Positions 1 through 11,661 of a stretch of 64,000 nt of DNA are shown in pieces. This DNA comes from Phocoena phocoena (taxonomy: Eukaryota > Chordata > Mammalia > Artiodactyla > Phocoenidae), in NCBI RefSeq assembly GCF_963924675.1, contig NC_089232.1, positions 54,085,229 through 54,149,228 on the forward strand, given 5' to 3'. The position numbers and the translations under genes are program-made. The notes beneath the pieces are model-generated. The model was not told the origin of the DNA and ran no database searches. It was given only the letters and a program-made list of their open reading frames with translations. Within the stretch, counting starts at the first letter, position 1. Each line of letters starts with the position of its first letter.

Positions 1-216
1 CTTCTCATTGCGGTGGCTTCTCTTGTTGCGGAGCACGGGCTCTACGCGTGCAGGCTTCATTAGTTGTGGTTCACAGGCTCTTGAGCACAGGCTCAGTAGT
101 TGTGGCGTATGGGCTTAGCTGCTCCGTGGCACGTGGGATCTTCTCAGACCAGGGCTCGAACCCATGTCCCCTGCATTGGCAGGTGGATTCTTAACCACTG
201 CGCCACCAGGGAAGCC
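1..216 (-). mobile_element. CHR-type tRNA-derived SINE, cut by window start
   Basis: Reverse copy of the long-tail CHR SINE. The tRNA-like head reads on the minus strand and ends at 216 with the complement of 'ggcttccctggtggcgcag'. B-box-like 'ggttcgagccc' is present near 150. The A-rich tail and the other target-site copy lie outside the window. Confidence 0.9.
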
Positions 217-709
217 TTTATATAATGTAAGTTTTATCACAAGAGCCTTCATAAGGGAATGAGAACCCGAAGAAACGGGTTTTTATGCTAAGTTTGCTGA
301 AGAATGGAAAGAAATAATAGGACAAAGGGTATGAGGTAAGTGTAGGAAACTGGAGAAACTTAGCAAGGCTAATATCTATTCAGAGTCCTCTCTGTGTCCC
401 TTTGTCTTCAGAGATAAAGATGCTCCTTCCCTCCTGGTATGGGGAGGGCATAAATCTCTCACAAGAGGGTTTTATGACCTGCTTCAGGGAAGGTCAGAAC
501 ATCCTTACTGCATGTGCCATTTCTCAAATTCCTTCAGCTTAAAATGTTCAATATGCCAAGGTGCCATATTTTGGGGTAACATGTCCTGAACCCCATCATT
601 ACCATTATTAGTTCTCTTCATAGAAGTACCTATGTTATTTGAGTCTACGAACGCTTTGTCAAAACAAGTAGTGGATTTGCTTTGGGGGGTGTTTATAATT
701 TCCAACCAG
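217..709. other. Intergenic DNA, nothing recognised
   Basis: AT-rich sequence with no recognisable gene, RNA or repeat. A 66-codon minus-strand ORF (505-705) has no family features and is of chance length. Confidence 0.6.
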
Positions 710-916
710 GGTCAGCAAACTTTTGTCCCAGGTCAAATCCAGCCCAATACATGTTTCTGTAAATGAAGTTTTATTTGAATACATCCACTTGCGCTTGTTT
801 ATATCTGTGGCTCCTTGCCACAATAGAAGAGTTGAGAGACAGAGACCATTTGGTCCTCAAAGCCTAAAATATTTACTCTCTGGACCTTTACAGACAAAGT
901 TTGTCAACCTAGACCT
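710..916. mobile_element. Old hAT-type non-autonomous DNA transposon remnant
   Basis: The block opens with 'ggtcagcaaactttt', closes with 'tttgtcaacctagac', and contains 'cctaaaatatttactctctgg' and 'gaagttttatttgaa'-type stretches. These are typical of a common mammalian hAT-Charlie-like fossil that ends in 'tttgccaacccctg'. Subfamily not assigned. The 71-codon ORF inside is incidental. Confidence 0.6.
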
Positions 917-977
917 ACAAATAAAGAGCAATAACTAAATATGTTAAGGGATTATTATTTGTAAGAAGTTATCACTC

Positions 978-1320
978 TGGGCTTCCCTGGTGGCGCAGTG
1001 GTTAAGTATCCGTCTGCCAATACAGGGGACACAGGTTCGAGCCCTGGTCTGGGAAGATCCCACATGCCACGGAGCAACTAAGTCCGTGCGCCACAACTAC
1101 TGAGCTCTAGAGACTCCGCCACAACTACTGAGCATGTGTGCCACAACTACTGAAGCCCGCACTCCTAGAGTCCGTGCTCCACAACAAAAGAAGCCACCGC
1201 AATGAGAAGCCTGCGCACCGCAACAAGGAGTAGCCCCCGCTCGCCACAACTAGAGAAAGCCTGCGCGCAGTAACAAAGACCCAACGCAGCCAAAAATAAA
1301 AAAATAAAATAAATTGAAAA
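978..1320 (+). mobile_element. CHR-type SINE, long-tail class
   Basis: Complete element: tRNA-like head 'gggcttccctggtggcgcag', B-box 'ggttcgagccctgg', repeated 'ccacaactactgag' middle, and an 'aaaaataaaaaaataaaataaa' type tail. Target-site duplication agttatcactc at 967-977 and 1321-1331 is exact over 11 bp. Confidence 0.95.
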
Positions 1321-1331
1321 AGTTATCACTC

Positions 1332-2119
1332 CAAAAGCCTCTAAGGATGCAACCCTAAGCCTATATACCTTTGTACCAGAAAAGCAATAGTCTTGCTTTA
1401 AAAAGTAGAATTCTACTTTCCTAAGCTTGAGGAAACACCAAAATGAAAGTCAAAATTAAAATGGAGGCACTCTACTCCTTATACGTAGTAAATGAAATTG
1501 TTTTTGGTTTGGGGAATGTTGCATTAGTGAGGATGCCATGCAAAAGAGAGAGTTCTAAAAGGTTACAAAACTGTGGCTCTTGAGGAAATCAACTATGGGC
1601 ATCTTCTATAGCTGGATTTCAATAAAAATTTTAATTACTCTTACAAAATTTTAACTTTATGTTTTATTAGTAAGCCTTCCTGATTGTTGGGAGAGGGTAG
1701 CAGATGGGATTATATAATAAAGTGGACTTGATCAATTTATATCCATCAACATCATATAATTCAGTCCATTTAAATAGATTACTTGGCAAAATTTCCTGAT
1801 CATCCAACCCCATCAGCACAGCAGCTGCTCAAGAAAACCATTAAGTAATCAAATAAAAAATACATTCATATATACAGATAACTACTAAATAAATACATAA
1901 ATAGTAAATCCCTGGTGTTACTTACCCTAAGCAGGTCACATAGAGGAGCGCATGTGAAAAGTAACTCGGTATAAAATTTGGACTATTCTTCTCTTGTGAA
2001 TTTTATCTCAAGTTCATATCTTTGGAAATATGTTAAAGTGAAAATTATTAAATATAAAACAGATCTGAAAGAATATTATAGCAAATACCCATAAACCCAA
2101 ATTTACATTAACACATTCT
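1332..2119. other. Intergenic DNA, nothing recognised
   Basis: AT-rich unique-looking sequence without a coherent reading frame or clear repeat signature. Confidence 0.55.
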
Positions 2120-3338
2120 TATTCTTTTTATTATTTTTTTCTTTTAGTCAGATTCATGACATATAAAATACATACTTAACCACTCTTAGGTGTATGATTG
2201 GATGAGTTTTGACAAATGTCTAGTTATGTAACCACCACCACAATCATGGTATGGAACAGTTCCATAGCCTCCAAAATTCCCTCATGTCCCTCCCACCAGC
2301 CCCTGGCAACAACTCATCTGCTGTCACTAAATTTTGCCTTTTCTCAAATTGCAGATAAATGAAATCATACAGTATGATGTTTCTTGTGTCTGTCTTCTTT
2401 CACTTAACATAATGCTTCTGAGATTCACCCATGTTGTTGCATGAATTAGTAGTTTGTTCCTTTTATTGCTAATTAGCATTCATTGTATGGATGTGGTTTA
2501 TCCTTTCACCAATGATGAACTTTTGAGGTGTTTCCAGTTTGGGACCATAATAAAGCTTTTATGAACATTCATGTAGATTTTTGTGTGGACATGTTTTCAT
2601 TTCTCTTGGGTATATACTGAGGAGTGGAATTGCTGGGTCATAAGGTTAGTATAATGTTTAAGTTTATAAGAACTTGCCAAACTGTCTTCTGAAACGGTTG
2701 GACTTTTACCTACCCATGAGCAATATGTGAGCCTTCCACTTACTCCACATTCTCGCTGACTTTTGGCAATGCCAGTCTTTGTAACTATAGTCATTCTAGT
2801 GAGTTGTAGCAGTATTACAATTTGCACTTCCTTAATGACTAGTAACTTGGAGCATTGGTGCTTATGTGCTATTTGTATGTTTTCCTTGGTAAAATCCTCA
2901 ATTTTTCAATATTTACGTATTTTAAAAATATATTATAAACACCACTCCTTAATCAGAGATGTTTTGCCTTAGGCTTGCCTTTCCATTTTCTTAACAGTGT
3001 CTCTCTGTGAAAGAACAGAAGTTATTCTTATCTGAGCTTTGCCTAACCCAAGTTCCTCCAATGTTTTCATCTAGAAACTTTAGTTTTAGCTCTCACAGTT
3101 AAGTCTGTGATTCAAGTTAATTTTTGTGTGACATAAGGGGATAAAAGTTGATTTTAAAAAATATATAGGTATGTGTTTATTCCAGAACTATTTGTGGAAG
3201 CGACTTTCCTTTCTCCAATCAAATTACTGTCAGCTTTGTGAAAAATCAAGTGACCATATAGGTGTTACATAGTTACAGTGTCTAGTTTTGGACTATTGTG
3301 TTCCATAGATTATATATATATATATATACACACACATA

Positions 3339-3384
<46 letters not shown>

Positions 3385-4945
3385 TGTATATGTGTGTATA
3401 TATATGTGTATATATATATATATATACACTGATTCCAAAAGCACATTATCTTAATTACTGTAGCTTTAGAGTAATTCTTGCAATCAGGCATTATAAATCC
3501 TCCAATTTAATCCTTTATCAAAGTTGTTTTGACTATTTGAGATCCAATTGCATTTAGATATAAATTTTAGAATCAGCTTGTTAAATTCTACCCAAAAAAT
3601 GGCTAAGCATTTTGATTAGGGTTTCATTTAATCTATAAATCAATTTGGCTTTGACATCTTAACCATATTAAAACTTTCATCCAATAATGTGGTATCTCTC
3701 CGTTTATTTAGGTCTTCTCTCAAAATGGTTTGTAGTTTTCTGCGTTCAGGTCTTGCACATACTTCATGAAATTTATCTCCAAGTATTTCATGGTTTTTGA
3801 TGCTATGGCATTATTTTTTCATTTCAATTTTCAATTGTTTGTTCCTAGTATATATAGAAATATATTTTGGAACATTGACATTGTATCCTGTGACCTTGCT
3901 AAGCTTGAGTTGTAGTATCTTACTTATAGCTTATCATTTTCTACTTACATCATCTGCAAATAGTTTTATGTATCTTTCTTTCCAACTTGTATGTTTTGTT
4001 TTGCCTTTTTTTTTTTTTTTTTTAGTCTTGTTGCACTGGCTAAAACCTCCAGTCAGTATTGAATACAAGTGGTGAGATCAGACGTTCTTGCCTTGTTTGG
4101 TGTATTAGAGGGAAAGTATTTAGTCTTTTACCATTAACTATGGTATTAGGTTTAGGTATTACATAGTTACCCTCTATCAGGCTGAGCAAGTTCCCTTTTA
4201 TTTGTAGGTTGCTGAGAATTTCTACCAGGAATGGGTCTTGAATTTTGTCAAATGTTTTTTCTGAATGTAATGAGATACGGTTTTTCTTTTTTCACTCCCA
4301 GGGTGGAATTACACTGACTAACTTTCAAATGTTTCCTCTACGCCATCAATTTCATGGGCATAAAATATTTCATAGTATTCCCTTTTTTTTTTTAATGTCT
4401 GTAGGACCCATGCTGGTATCTCCCCTTTTGTTTCCTTTTTAAAAATTCTTTATTGGAGCATAGTTGATTTCCCCTTTCATTTCTGATAATTTCTGGTTTT
4501 TTTCCTGATCAGTCTGGTTAGAAGTTTATCAATTTCATCAATATTTTCAAAGAGCCAGCTTCTGATTTTTCTTTTTTGTTTCCTATTTCACTGATTTCTG
4601 TTCTTATTCTTCTTTTCTTGCACTTGTAGTTACTTAATTTGGAAAGTAAAAGTTAATTAGCTAGAGACCCTACATTCTTTCTAATACGTGTTTCAAGCTA
4701 TAAATTTCCCTCTAAATACTGTCTTAGCTGTAGCCCACAAATTTTGATATGTTGTGATTTTCATTTTAATTCTAGCCAAGATATTTTCTAATTTCCCTTA
4801 CAATTTATTTTTAGGCATATTGATTATTTAAATGTGTTGTTCTTATTTTTCTTTTATCGATGTCTAGGTTAATTCCATTGTGGTCAGAAAATATATGTCT
4901 TGTATGATTTCAATGCCCCTTAAGTTTAGTGAGACTTGTAAGAAG
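2120..4945 (-). mobile_element. Old L1 (LINE-1) remnant, antisense
   Basis: Read on the minus strand this resembles the 3' part of an ancient mammalian L1 ORF2. Phrases such as 'ggtatatactgaggagtgg', 'gttgttgcatgaattagt' and 'gttttgactatttgagat' are reverse complements of L1 ORF2 C-terminal coding text. All frames are broken by many stops and indels. It is interrupted by a TA/CA microsatellite near 3310-3428 and may be two or more fragments. Confidence 0.75.
3310..3428. repeat. Compound (TA)n/(CA)n microsatellite
   Basis: Alternating TA and CA/TG blocks form a low-complexity, palindrome-rich tract inside the old antisense L1. The predicted tyrosine/isoleucine-rich ORF here is an artefact of the repeat. 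Confidence 0.95.
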
Positions 4946-7900
4946 CAGGTGTACCTTTTCCTTGCTCACTTTCCTCTTCTGCTGGTTGGATACAGATAGC
5001 AAGGCCCTGGGTGATGATATAGCCACAAGATGGAAAAAGTCTTAGATTTGAATCACTACATGGAAGAAAGAAGCCACTTACCTGGAACACTCAACTTGGT
5101 CTATACATGAGCAAGAAATAACCTATTTTTTGAACCATTACAGGTTTGGTTCTGTTTGTTGTATCAGTTTAGCTTACCCTGATTAAAATGCTGCCTATTT
5201 TTTGAAGGCTCCCCTTTACCTCCCACTTCCCTGAGTTTTTCACAAAACACATAATCTATATTTCAGTTCATACTATCTAAAGCATACCCATCACATCTAC
5301 TCAATATTTTCATGTCTTCCATTAACAAACAAAACCTTCACATAAATAAAAATAAATATATAGGAAGTTTACTGCACCAGCCAAGTTTCTTTTTTTAAAA
5401 TAAATTTTTATTGAAGTATAGCATGTACACAGAACTGTGTGCCAAGAAATATACTACCTATATATACATTATATATAATTCATATATCTGCAGAAATTTA
5501 TAAAGCTGTCTACAACTGGGGCATTTTCTTCCATTCCAATATCTTCTTTCTTACTTGCTATTTTTGGGGCCCTAGTAATCAAAAAAGTCAAGAAAAACAA
5601 GTGAAAAAAAAGGCGGCCGGAGTGTATCACAGAGAGGCTCTTCCAAGCAGTCTGAACTCAAGGCTAGAAAGCCGAAGTTGGTCCTTTACAATCACCTATA
5701 TGCTCCTCAGTTCCTCTGCCACACTCCTACAGTGCTACCTTTTCCCATTTTTTTTAATGGAAAGAGGATATAATATAGGTAGGGAAGAATGTAAAGAGAG
5801 AAGCTACATCACCTCCTTTCCTAGAATAAATACCAGGCTCCAGCGCTGCTGCTGGCCCATGTGGCATCCTTGATAAATTTTTTTAAAAAACTCTCTAAAA
5901 AGGACTCCTTTCTCAAGTCACCTTACTTCCCACCTGACAGATATTTGTTGTAATATAACTATATTAATTTTATTCGTAAGAACACCTTCCTGTCACTTGC
6001 TAGAAAGTTGTATAGAAGAGCACCCAATGTCTGTGATGTGAATAGCATCTTCTGGACGTGGCACTGTTCTTTTCTGTCCAGTCCGCATGCTACACTTGGC
6101 CTCAGGCTGTAGGCCAAGTTTGTAGATTTGATTTTTTTTTTTTTAAATGCATCAGGGTTATTTTTTTAAATACTTTTAAAATTGAAGAATCATATACATA
6201 CAGAATTAAAAGGGAGATGTACCTAAAAGAAGTAAAACAACAAAACAAGAACCACGAGTTTACACAGGAAGAAATGTAACAAGTTCAGAATCTCAAAAAC
6301 ACATAAATGATACAAGAAACACCATAAGTAAAAATAAACACCTAAATTTGCATGGGCCTACAGGAATAGGGTCAAAGTGAAAATTCCAAATAAGTTGAAT
6401 TACACACAAGTGATAGGGCCAATAAGAACTCGATTTCCTATTTTATGTTAATGGAAAACAAGGCAACGATACTGAAAATCTGGGAATATTTCTGGGTGGC
6501 CCACTGTAGTTATACAGAAGTGTGGAGTGGGTGTTGGCCACAATATCAGAAATGGTAAATGCCGTTCCAAGTTTTGGAAGAGGTAAAAAATGGGGACAAC
6601 TTCTAGGGCCAGGAAAGGCCCTAGAATAGATCCTTATTTATAATGATAATGTTTTTTAAGTCTTTTGGAAGAGAACATTGTTCACTACGTACGAACAGGT
6701 TTGACTTAACTTCATGAACTTTTGGGGGCAGTTACTTGACTAACATTTGGGAAATGCAGGACTTCAGCAAGGAATGTAAGATCCCATGATATTCTTATAG
6801 ACAAACTTGGAGAGAAACTGGCTGATAGATGAATCAGTAAATTGCTGAAATTCTTACCTAATGGGTGCTGATTAATAGATTGGGCAACTTGTATCACATC
6901 AAAGAGAAGTTTCTCAGGCCACTGTCCTCAGACTTGTTTCATTCAATATTGAGTGTTTACCTATCAAACTTCGGAGTGACCAAAAAGAATAAGATAGCAT
7001 ATATATCTTAGATGAATCCAAAAACATTTCAAAAGGTTAATAAATCTAACACAAGAAAACTTAGAATAAATGAAGGTCCTGCAAAGCAGGTTAAACAAAA
7101 CACCAACTGCACAAGTGTAGGATGGGGAAAGACTATTAACATCAGTAAAAATAATTAACCTCAGAGACTGAAACAGTTTCATGTGGGTGTCAGAAAAGCT
7201 AGTTCAGTATTTGAGTGTTAAATAGAAGAACAGAAGAGCATTAACTAGAACAAAAGACAACAGTTCTACTACCTATAAATGTTCAGTTCTGGGTTGTATA
7301 CTTTAAGATACAGAAAACTAGAGCCTTTGCAGAATTGGGGTTTGTATGGTAAAGGCAACTGAAGCCACAATGTATCAGTGAAGTAACTGGTGACAGAAAA
7401 GAGAAGATACTGGGAGTCATAACAGCCATGGTTAAATGCTTGGCCCCAAGGGGTTCATAAGACAAATGATAGGAAGAAACAGAACCAACCAGGATAGGCA
7501 GAGCTGCCCCCAAAATGGAGGTAGATTCTGGTCCCCGGAGAATTGGATCAGCGGCCCATTTGGTATTCAGGGATTTTCCAGCTTTGAGATTTCATAAATA
7601 TGTATTTAAAGATCTGTCCAGTTATAAAATTACTCTCTTTGAAGAATACACAAATGACAATTCTTCAGAACTACTATGTTAAAACTTTTGAGGATGTAAA
7701 ACTACAAAACATTCAGTTTGTTTTATGGGCCACAATTTCTCTCTCAAATTGACAAACATTTGTGTGTTGCTTTCTGATAGTGAAATTTTCCCAAGTGTTA
7801 AAGCAGTCAGCATTGACATGTAAACTTTTGATTGTAAAAGACATTTGACTAGCCTACTGTATATGCTGTTATACTATAATAGGGAACATTGTCTCAACTG

Positions 7901-8582
7901 CCCGATTCATGTGTGTCCCACCCTGAAAAAGCCAAGAGCCCTAAAAAATATTATATAAATATATACAAACATGGGTTCTTAGAAGGGAACTGCTTCCTTT
8001 TCACAGATAATTTTACATAGCCAATCTTCCAGCTGTATTTAACTTATGGCTTTATTTATATAATTTAGATTACCCATAACTATTTGAAAATATGTGGCAT
8101 GAACCTAATTCTAACTGATTTCAACTTGTCTTAGTTAAAGGTATGTCTTGGTACACTACACAAAAGCTCTAGGCATAACTACTGCATAGCTGAGATTCCC
8201 TTAAGACCATTTCAACATTCATTCTCAGAGATCACACAAAACATGAATAAATCCATGTAATACATGAAAGAAATTTGCTGTTCCACATAACTATATCCTA
8301 GAATCATCAGGGATTTAAAAAGGTAACTTTTTCATGATTTACCCTAAAAGAAATTATTTACGGTCAACATTTTTTCTATATTACCTCCTAGAATATTTAC
8401 ATCAATTTTCTTTGGAAAAGCAAGAATTAACCTTGGCATACCATTCTGCATAAGGACCGAACCTGTCCTTTTTGTTCTTATACTTTTTCGTACCTTTCAA
8501 TCTCAGAGTGGAAATAAAATCTCTCAGAAAGGGAATGTACATAGTTACTCTTCAGTCAGTCAATTACTACTCCCTGATTATA
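4946..8582. other. Intergenic DNA with weak exon-like segments
   Basis: Mostly AT-rich sequence with no confident gene. A short L1-like piece ('tttttattgaagtatag') lies near 5395-5430. A 144-codon plus-strand ORF (5439-5873) starts in that L1-like piece and has no family signature. Minus-strand 6858-6921 is bounded by AG and GTAAG and is open, and is described separately. I see nothing else supportable. Confidence 0.5.
6858..6921 (-). other. Possible exon-like segment, unassigned
   Basis: On the minus strand a 64-nt open stretch follows 'gaggacag' and ends 'cattag' before GTAAG. It would encode WPEKLLFDVIQVAQSINQHP plus one more residue (L) and one further base. The acceptor has a poor pyrimidine tract. 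Short open segments with a GT-AG border arise often by chance, so this is only a lead. I recognise no protein family. Confidence 0.15.
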
Positions 8583-8662
8583 CCAAGAAGGTACGAATTA
8601 AAAATATATTGGAAGAAAAACAGTTCATTCATAACACAATAAGAAATATAAAATAAGTAAAT
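8583..8662 (+). repeat. Local duplicate, copy 1
   Basis: The segment 'accaagaaggtacgaatt...aataagaaatata' recurs about 900 bp away as 9478-9504 plus 9854-9894, where an L1 has split the second copy. Both copies have the same orientation with few differences, so this is a short direct duplication, not part of the L1. Confidence 0.75.
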
Positions 8663-8705
8663 TAGCAAATGGAATTGTAATAAAAGGTACAAAAGGGGAG
8701 CTTAC

Positions 8706-8822
8706 CTAGATGATGTATTGTCGTCCAAAAGGACTCTCTTTTGGCCACTGGAAAAAGCATCTATGAGAAAATACTTGAGCCAATTCCTTGCCTGATCAAG
8801 AAATTCACTACCTTCTATATTC
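8706..8822 (-). other. Candidate unassigned exon (117 nt)
   Basis: On the minus strand an open 117-nt segment lies between a good acceptor ('gacctgcctttag') and a strong donor (AG|GTAAGC). One base, 38 whole codons and two bases remain in frame. The encoded text begins NIEGSEFLDQARNWLKYFLI and contains GQKRVLLDDNTSS, which looks protein-like, with no stop. I cannot assign it to a family. No known gene is expected between PPM1B and SLC3A1 in human, so it could be an unannotated gene, a decayed one, or chance. Confidence 0.25.
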
Positions 8823-9045
8823 CTAAAGGCAGGTCTTTGGAGTCATCAAAGTTAGGCTAAAAAGTGTCTAATTTAGGGGGGTTATTAAGATTTGTATTCA
8901 TGTAGAATAAGCCACTTACAAATCTATTTCCCTTTACATTAACTATAAACACTATACCTCATATTTCAGATGAGATCTGGGCGTCATAAAATCAGAGTCA
9001 CAAGATGCTCTTACATAAACATTTAGAAATCCAGTAACTTCTGAT

Positions 9046-9420
9046 TTAAATGGTGCTTTTAGAAGGGAAACAATAATGACTTTTATTAAAGCCTGCCCTT
9101 AACCATGAAAGTCCCTGGAATAAAAGCAAAAGTACTGCCAAGAAGCCACAGGTAATTAACACGTGGACAGAGCAAAATACGATTTTGAAGGGTGCAGCGA
9201 TGTTCTTCTCTGCCTCCATTAATGAATAGGCTGTAAGATTAAAGGTTAATAGCAGTATAAATACTATAATTACATAATGTTGGGTTCGTTTGTCTTTCAT
9301 GTTTACAAAAAACCTTTTTGTTCCTGTAATTTTAAGGCCTTGTAAGGTCTGCCAGCCACTGCCTTTCTTGTCACCATAGTTCTCAACAGGTTTACAAGTG
9401 GATGTGCCCAAGACTGCCAT
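9046..9420 (-). other. 124-codon ORF with two hydrophobic segments, unassigned
   Basis: The ORF starts with ATG directly after an acceptor-like 'tttctatcatttccaccag'. It has a polar N-terminus (about residues 1-47), a hydrophobic stretch at about 48-68 (HYVIIVFILLLTFNLTAYSL) and a second at about 76-107, followed by a basic tail. This suggests a two-pass membrane protein if it is real. AATAAA occurs near the 3' end (9079-9084 on the complement). No good donor lies within it. ORFs of 120-147 codons with no support occur elsewhere in this window, so chance is possible. I do not recognise the protein. Confidence 0.25.
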
Positions 9421-9477
9421 CTGGTGGAAATGATAGAAATTGAAATGGTTTTTGTAAGTGATTAAGTCAGCTGTCTA

Positions 9478-9504
9478 CTAAGAAGGTATGAATTAAAAAT
9501 ATAT
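9478..9504 (+). repeat. Local duplicate, copy 2 (left part)
   Basis: 'actaagaaggtatgaattaaaaatatat' matches 8584-8611. The right part of the same copy resumes at 9854-9894 after the intervening L1. The L1 therefore inserted after the duplication. Confidence 0.75.
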
Positions 9505-9840
9505 TCTAAGAACCTTTTAAACATTTTTTTAGATTCCATATATATCTGTCAGCATACGGTATTTGTTTCTCTCTTTCTGACTTACTTCACTCTGTATGAC
9601 AGTGGCATGGACATATATACACTACCAAATGTAAAATAGCTAGTGGGAAGCAGCCGCATAGCACAGGGAGATCAGCTTGGTTCTGTGTGTCCACCTAAAG
9701 GGGTGGGACAGGGAGGGTGGGAGGGAGATGCAAGAGGGAGGAAATATGGGGATGTATGTATATGTATAGCTGATTCACTTTGTTGTACAGCAGAAACTAA
9801 CGCACCATTGTAAAGCAATTATACTCCAATAAAAATGTTT
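9505..9840 (+). mobile_element. 5'-inverted (twin-primed) L1 3' end
   Basis: About 9524-9600 is antisense L1 ('ttagattccata' ... 'acttcactctgtatgac'). From 9601 the same element runs sense ('agtggcatggacatatatac' ... 'ccaataaaaatgtt'). The inverted piece comes from just upstream of the sense piece in L1, which is the known twin-priming pattern. The flanks share AAAAATATAT (9495-9504 and 9841-9850). Confidence 0.85.
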
Positions 9841-9924
9841 AAAAATATATATATGGGAATAAAAATAGTTCATTCATAACACAATAAGAAATATAAGATA
9901 ATGAATTAACTTAAGAAATGTGTA

Positions 9925-10128
9925 AGCAGCCATACAGCACAGGGAGATCAACTCGGTGCTTTGTGACCACCTAGAGGGGTGGGTTAGGGAGGGTGGGAGG
10001 GAGGGAGACGCAAGAGGGAAGAGATATGGGAACATATGTATATGTATAACTGATTCACTTTGTTATAAAGCAGAAACTAACACACCATTGTAAAGAAATT
10101 ATACCCCAATAAAGATGTTAAAAAAAAA
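9925..10128 (+). mobile_element. L1 3' end, 5'-truncated
   Basis: Sense L1 3' UTR text: 'agggagatcaactcggtgct', 'ctgattcactttgttataaa' and 'ccaataaagatgtt' then poly(A). Exact 12-bp target duplication aagaaatgtgta lies at 9913-9924 and 10129-10140. Confidence 0.92.
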
Positions 10129-10550
10129 AAGAAATGTGTAGAATATATGGAGAAAATGATAAAACTTTACTGGGGGCATTAAAAAACACCTGTATAAATA
10201 GAAAGATGTAGCATTTTTCTGGAATGGAACTCATCTCTGCTAAAGACCCCCAAATTAATCTACCCATATAACAACTCAATAACAGGATTTTTATTTGGCA
10301 GGGAAATCTTGGCCAAATTATTCAGAAGTTCATCTGGAAGAATAAACATTCAATTTTTGTTTAAGTAGATTAATAAGGGAGCACTCTCCCTACCAGATAA
10401 AATGTAAAATAAAACTATGATAATTAAGATGACATACTGATACACAGTACAAAATAATGAAACAGAATGTCCATAAAAATACAAGTATATACAAGAATAT
10501 ATAGTAAAACAGCACTTTCAAATAAGTAAAACAAAAAAGACTGGCTTATG

Positions 10551-11661
10551 GCCATCATCAAAAAATCTACAAACAATAAATGCTGGAGATGGTGTGGAGA
10601 AAAGGGAACCCTCTTGCACTGTTGGTGGGAATGTAAATTGATACAGCCACTATGGAAAACAGTATGGAGGTTCCTTAAAAAACTAAAAATAGAACTACCA
10701 CACGACCCAGCAATCTCACTACTGGGCATATACCCTGAAAAAACCATAATTCAAAGAGTCATGTACCACAATGTTCATTGCAGCTCTATTACAATAGCCA
10801 GGACATGGAAGCAACCTAAGTGCCCATCGACAGATGAATGGATAAAGATGTGGCACATATATACAATGGAATATTACTCAGCCATAAAAAGAAATGAAAT
10901 TGAGTTATTTGTAGTGAGGTGGATGGACCTAGAGTCTGTCATACAGAGTGAAGGAAGTCAGAAACAGAAAAACAAATACCGTATGCTAACACATATATGT
11001 GGAATCTAAAAACAAAAAACAAAAAAAAGGTTCAGAAGAACCTAGGGGAAGGACAGGAATAAAGACACAGATGTAGAGAATGGACTTGAGGACACGGGGA
11101 GGGGGAAGGGTAAGCTGGGACGAAGTGAGAGAGTGGCATGGACATATATACACTACCAAATGTAAAAGAGCTAGTGGGAAGCAGCCACACAGCACAGGGA
11201 GATCAGCTCGGTGCTTTGTGTCCGCCTAGAGGGATGGGATAGGGAGGGTGGGAGGGAGATGCAAGAGGGAGGAGATATGGGGATATATGTATATGTATAG
11301 CTGATTCACTTTGTTATAGAGCAGAAACTAACACACCATTGTAAAGGAATTATACTCCAATAAAGATGTTAAAAAAAAAAAGTCATGAGGATGTAATGTA
11401 CAGGAGGGTGAATATAGTTAATAATACCATATTGCCTATTTGAAAGTTACAAAGAGTAAATTTTAAAAGTCCTTATTGTTAGAAAAAATTGTAATTATAT
11501 ATGCAGACAGATGTTAACTAGTTATTTTGGTGATCATTTTGCAATATATACAAATATTGAATCGTTATGTTGTACACCTGAAACTAATATAATGTTATAT
11601 GTCAATCATACCTCAATAAAAAAACTGTAAAAACTAAAAAAAAAAAAAAAGAGACAATGGG
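10551..11661 (+). mobile_element. 5'-truncated L1 with possible 3' transduction
   Basis: The sense L1 begins in the ORF2 C-terminal region. It keeps the cysteine-rich [16 protein letters not shown] text and, with breaks, most of the C-terminal coding sequence. It continues through the 3' UTR to 'ccaataaagatgtt' and a poly(A) at 11371-11381. A further 255 bp then follows, ending in a second poly(A) at about 11636-11650. The outer flanks carry a 23-bp duplication with one mismatch (10528-10550 and 11662-11684), so both parts appear to have been inserted together. The extra segment resembles an older L1 3' end. Confidence 0.75.

Noticed and set aside
5439..5873. 144-codon plus-strand ORF
   Set aside because: Starts in an L1-like fragment, low-complexity lysine runs, no recognisable domain; probably chance.
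10548..11009. 153-codon ORF with a cysteine-rich motif, possible zinc-finger gene
   Set aside because: It is the C-terminal end of L1 ORF2 ([16 protein letters not shown]) in a truncated L1.
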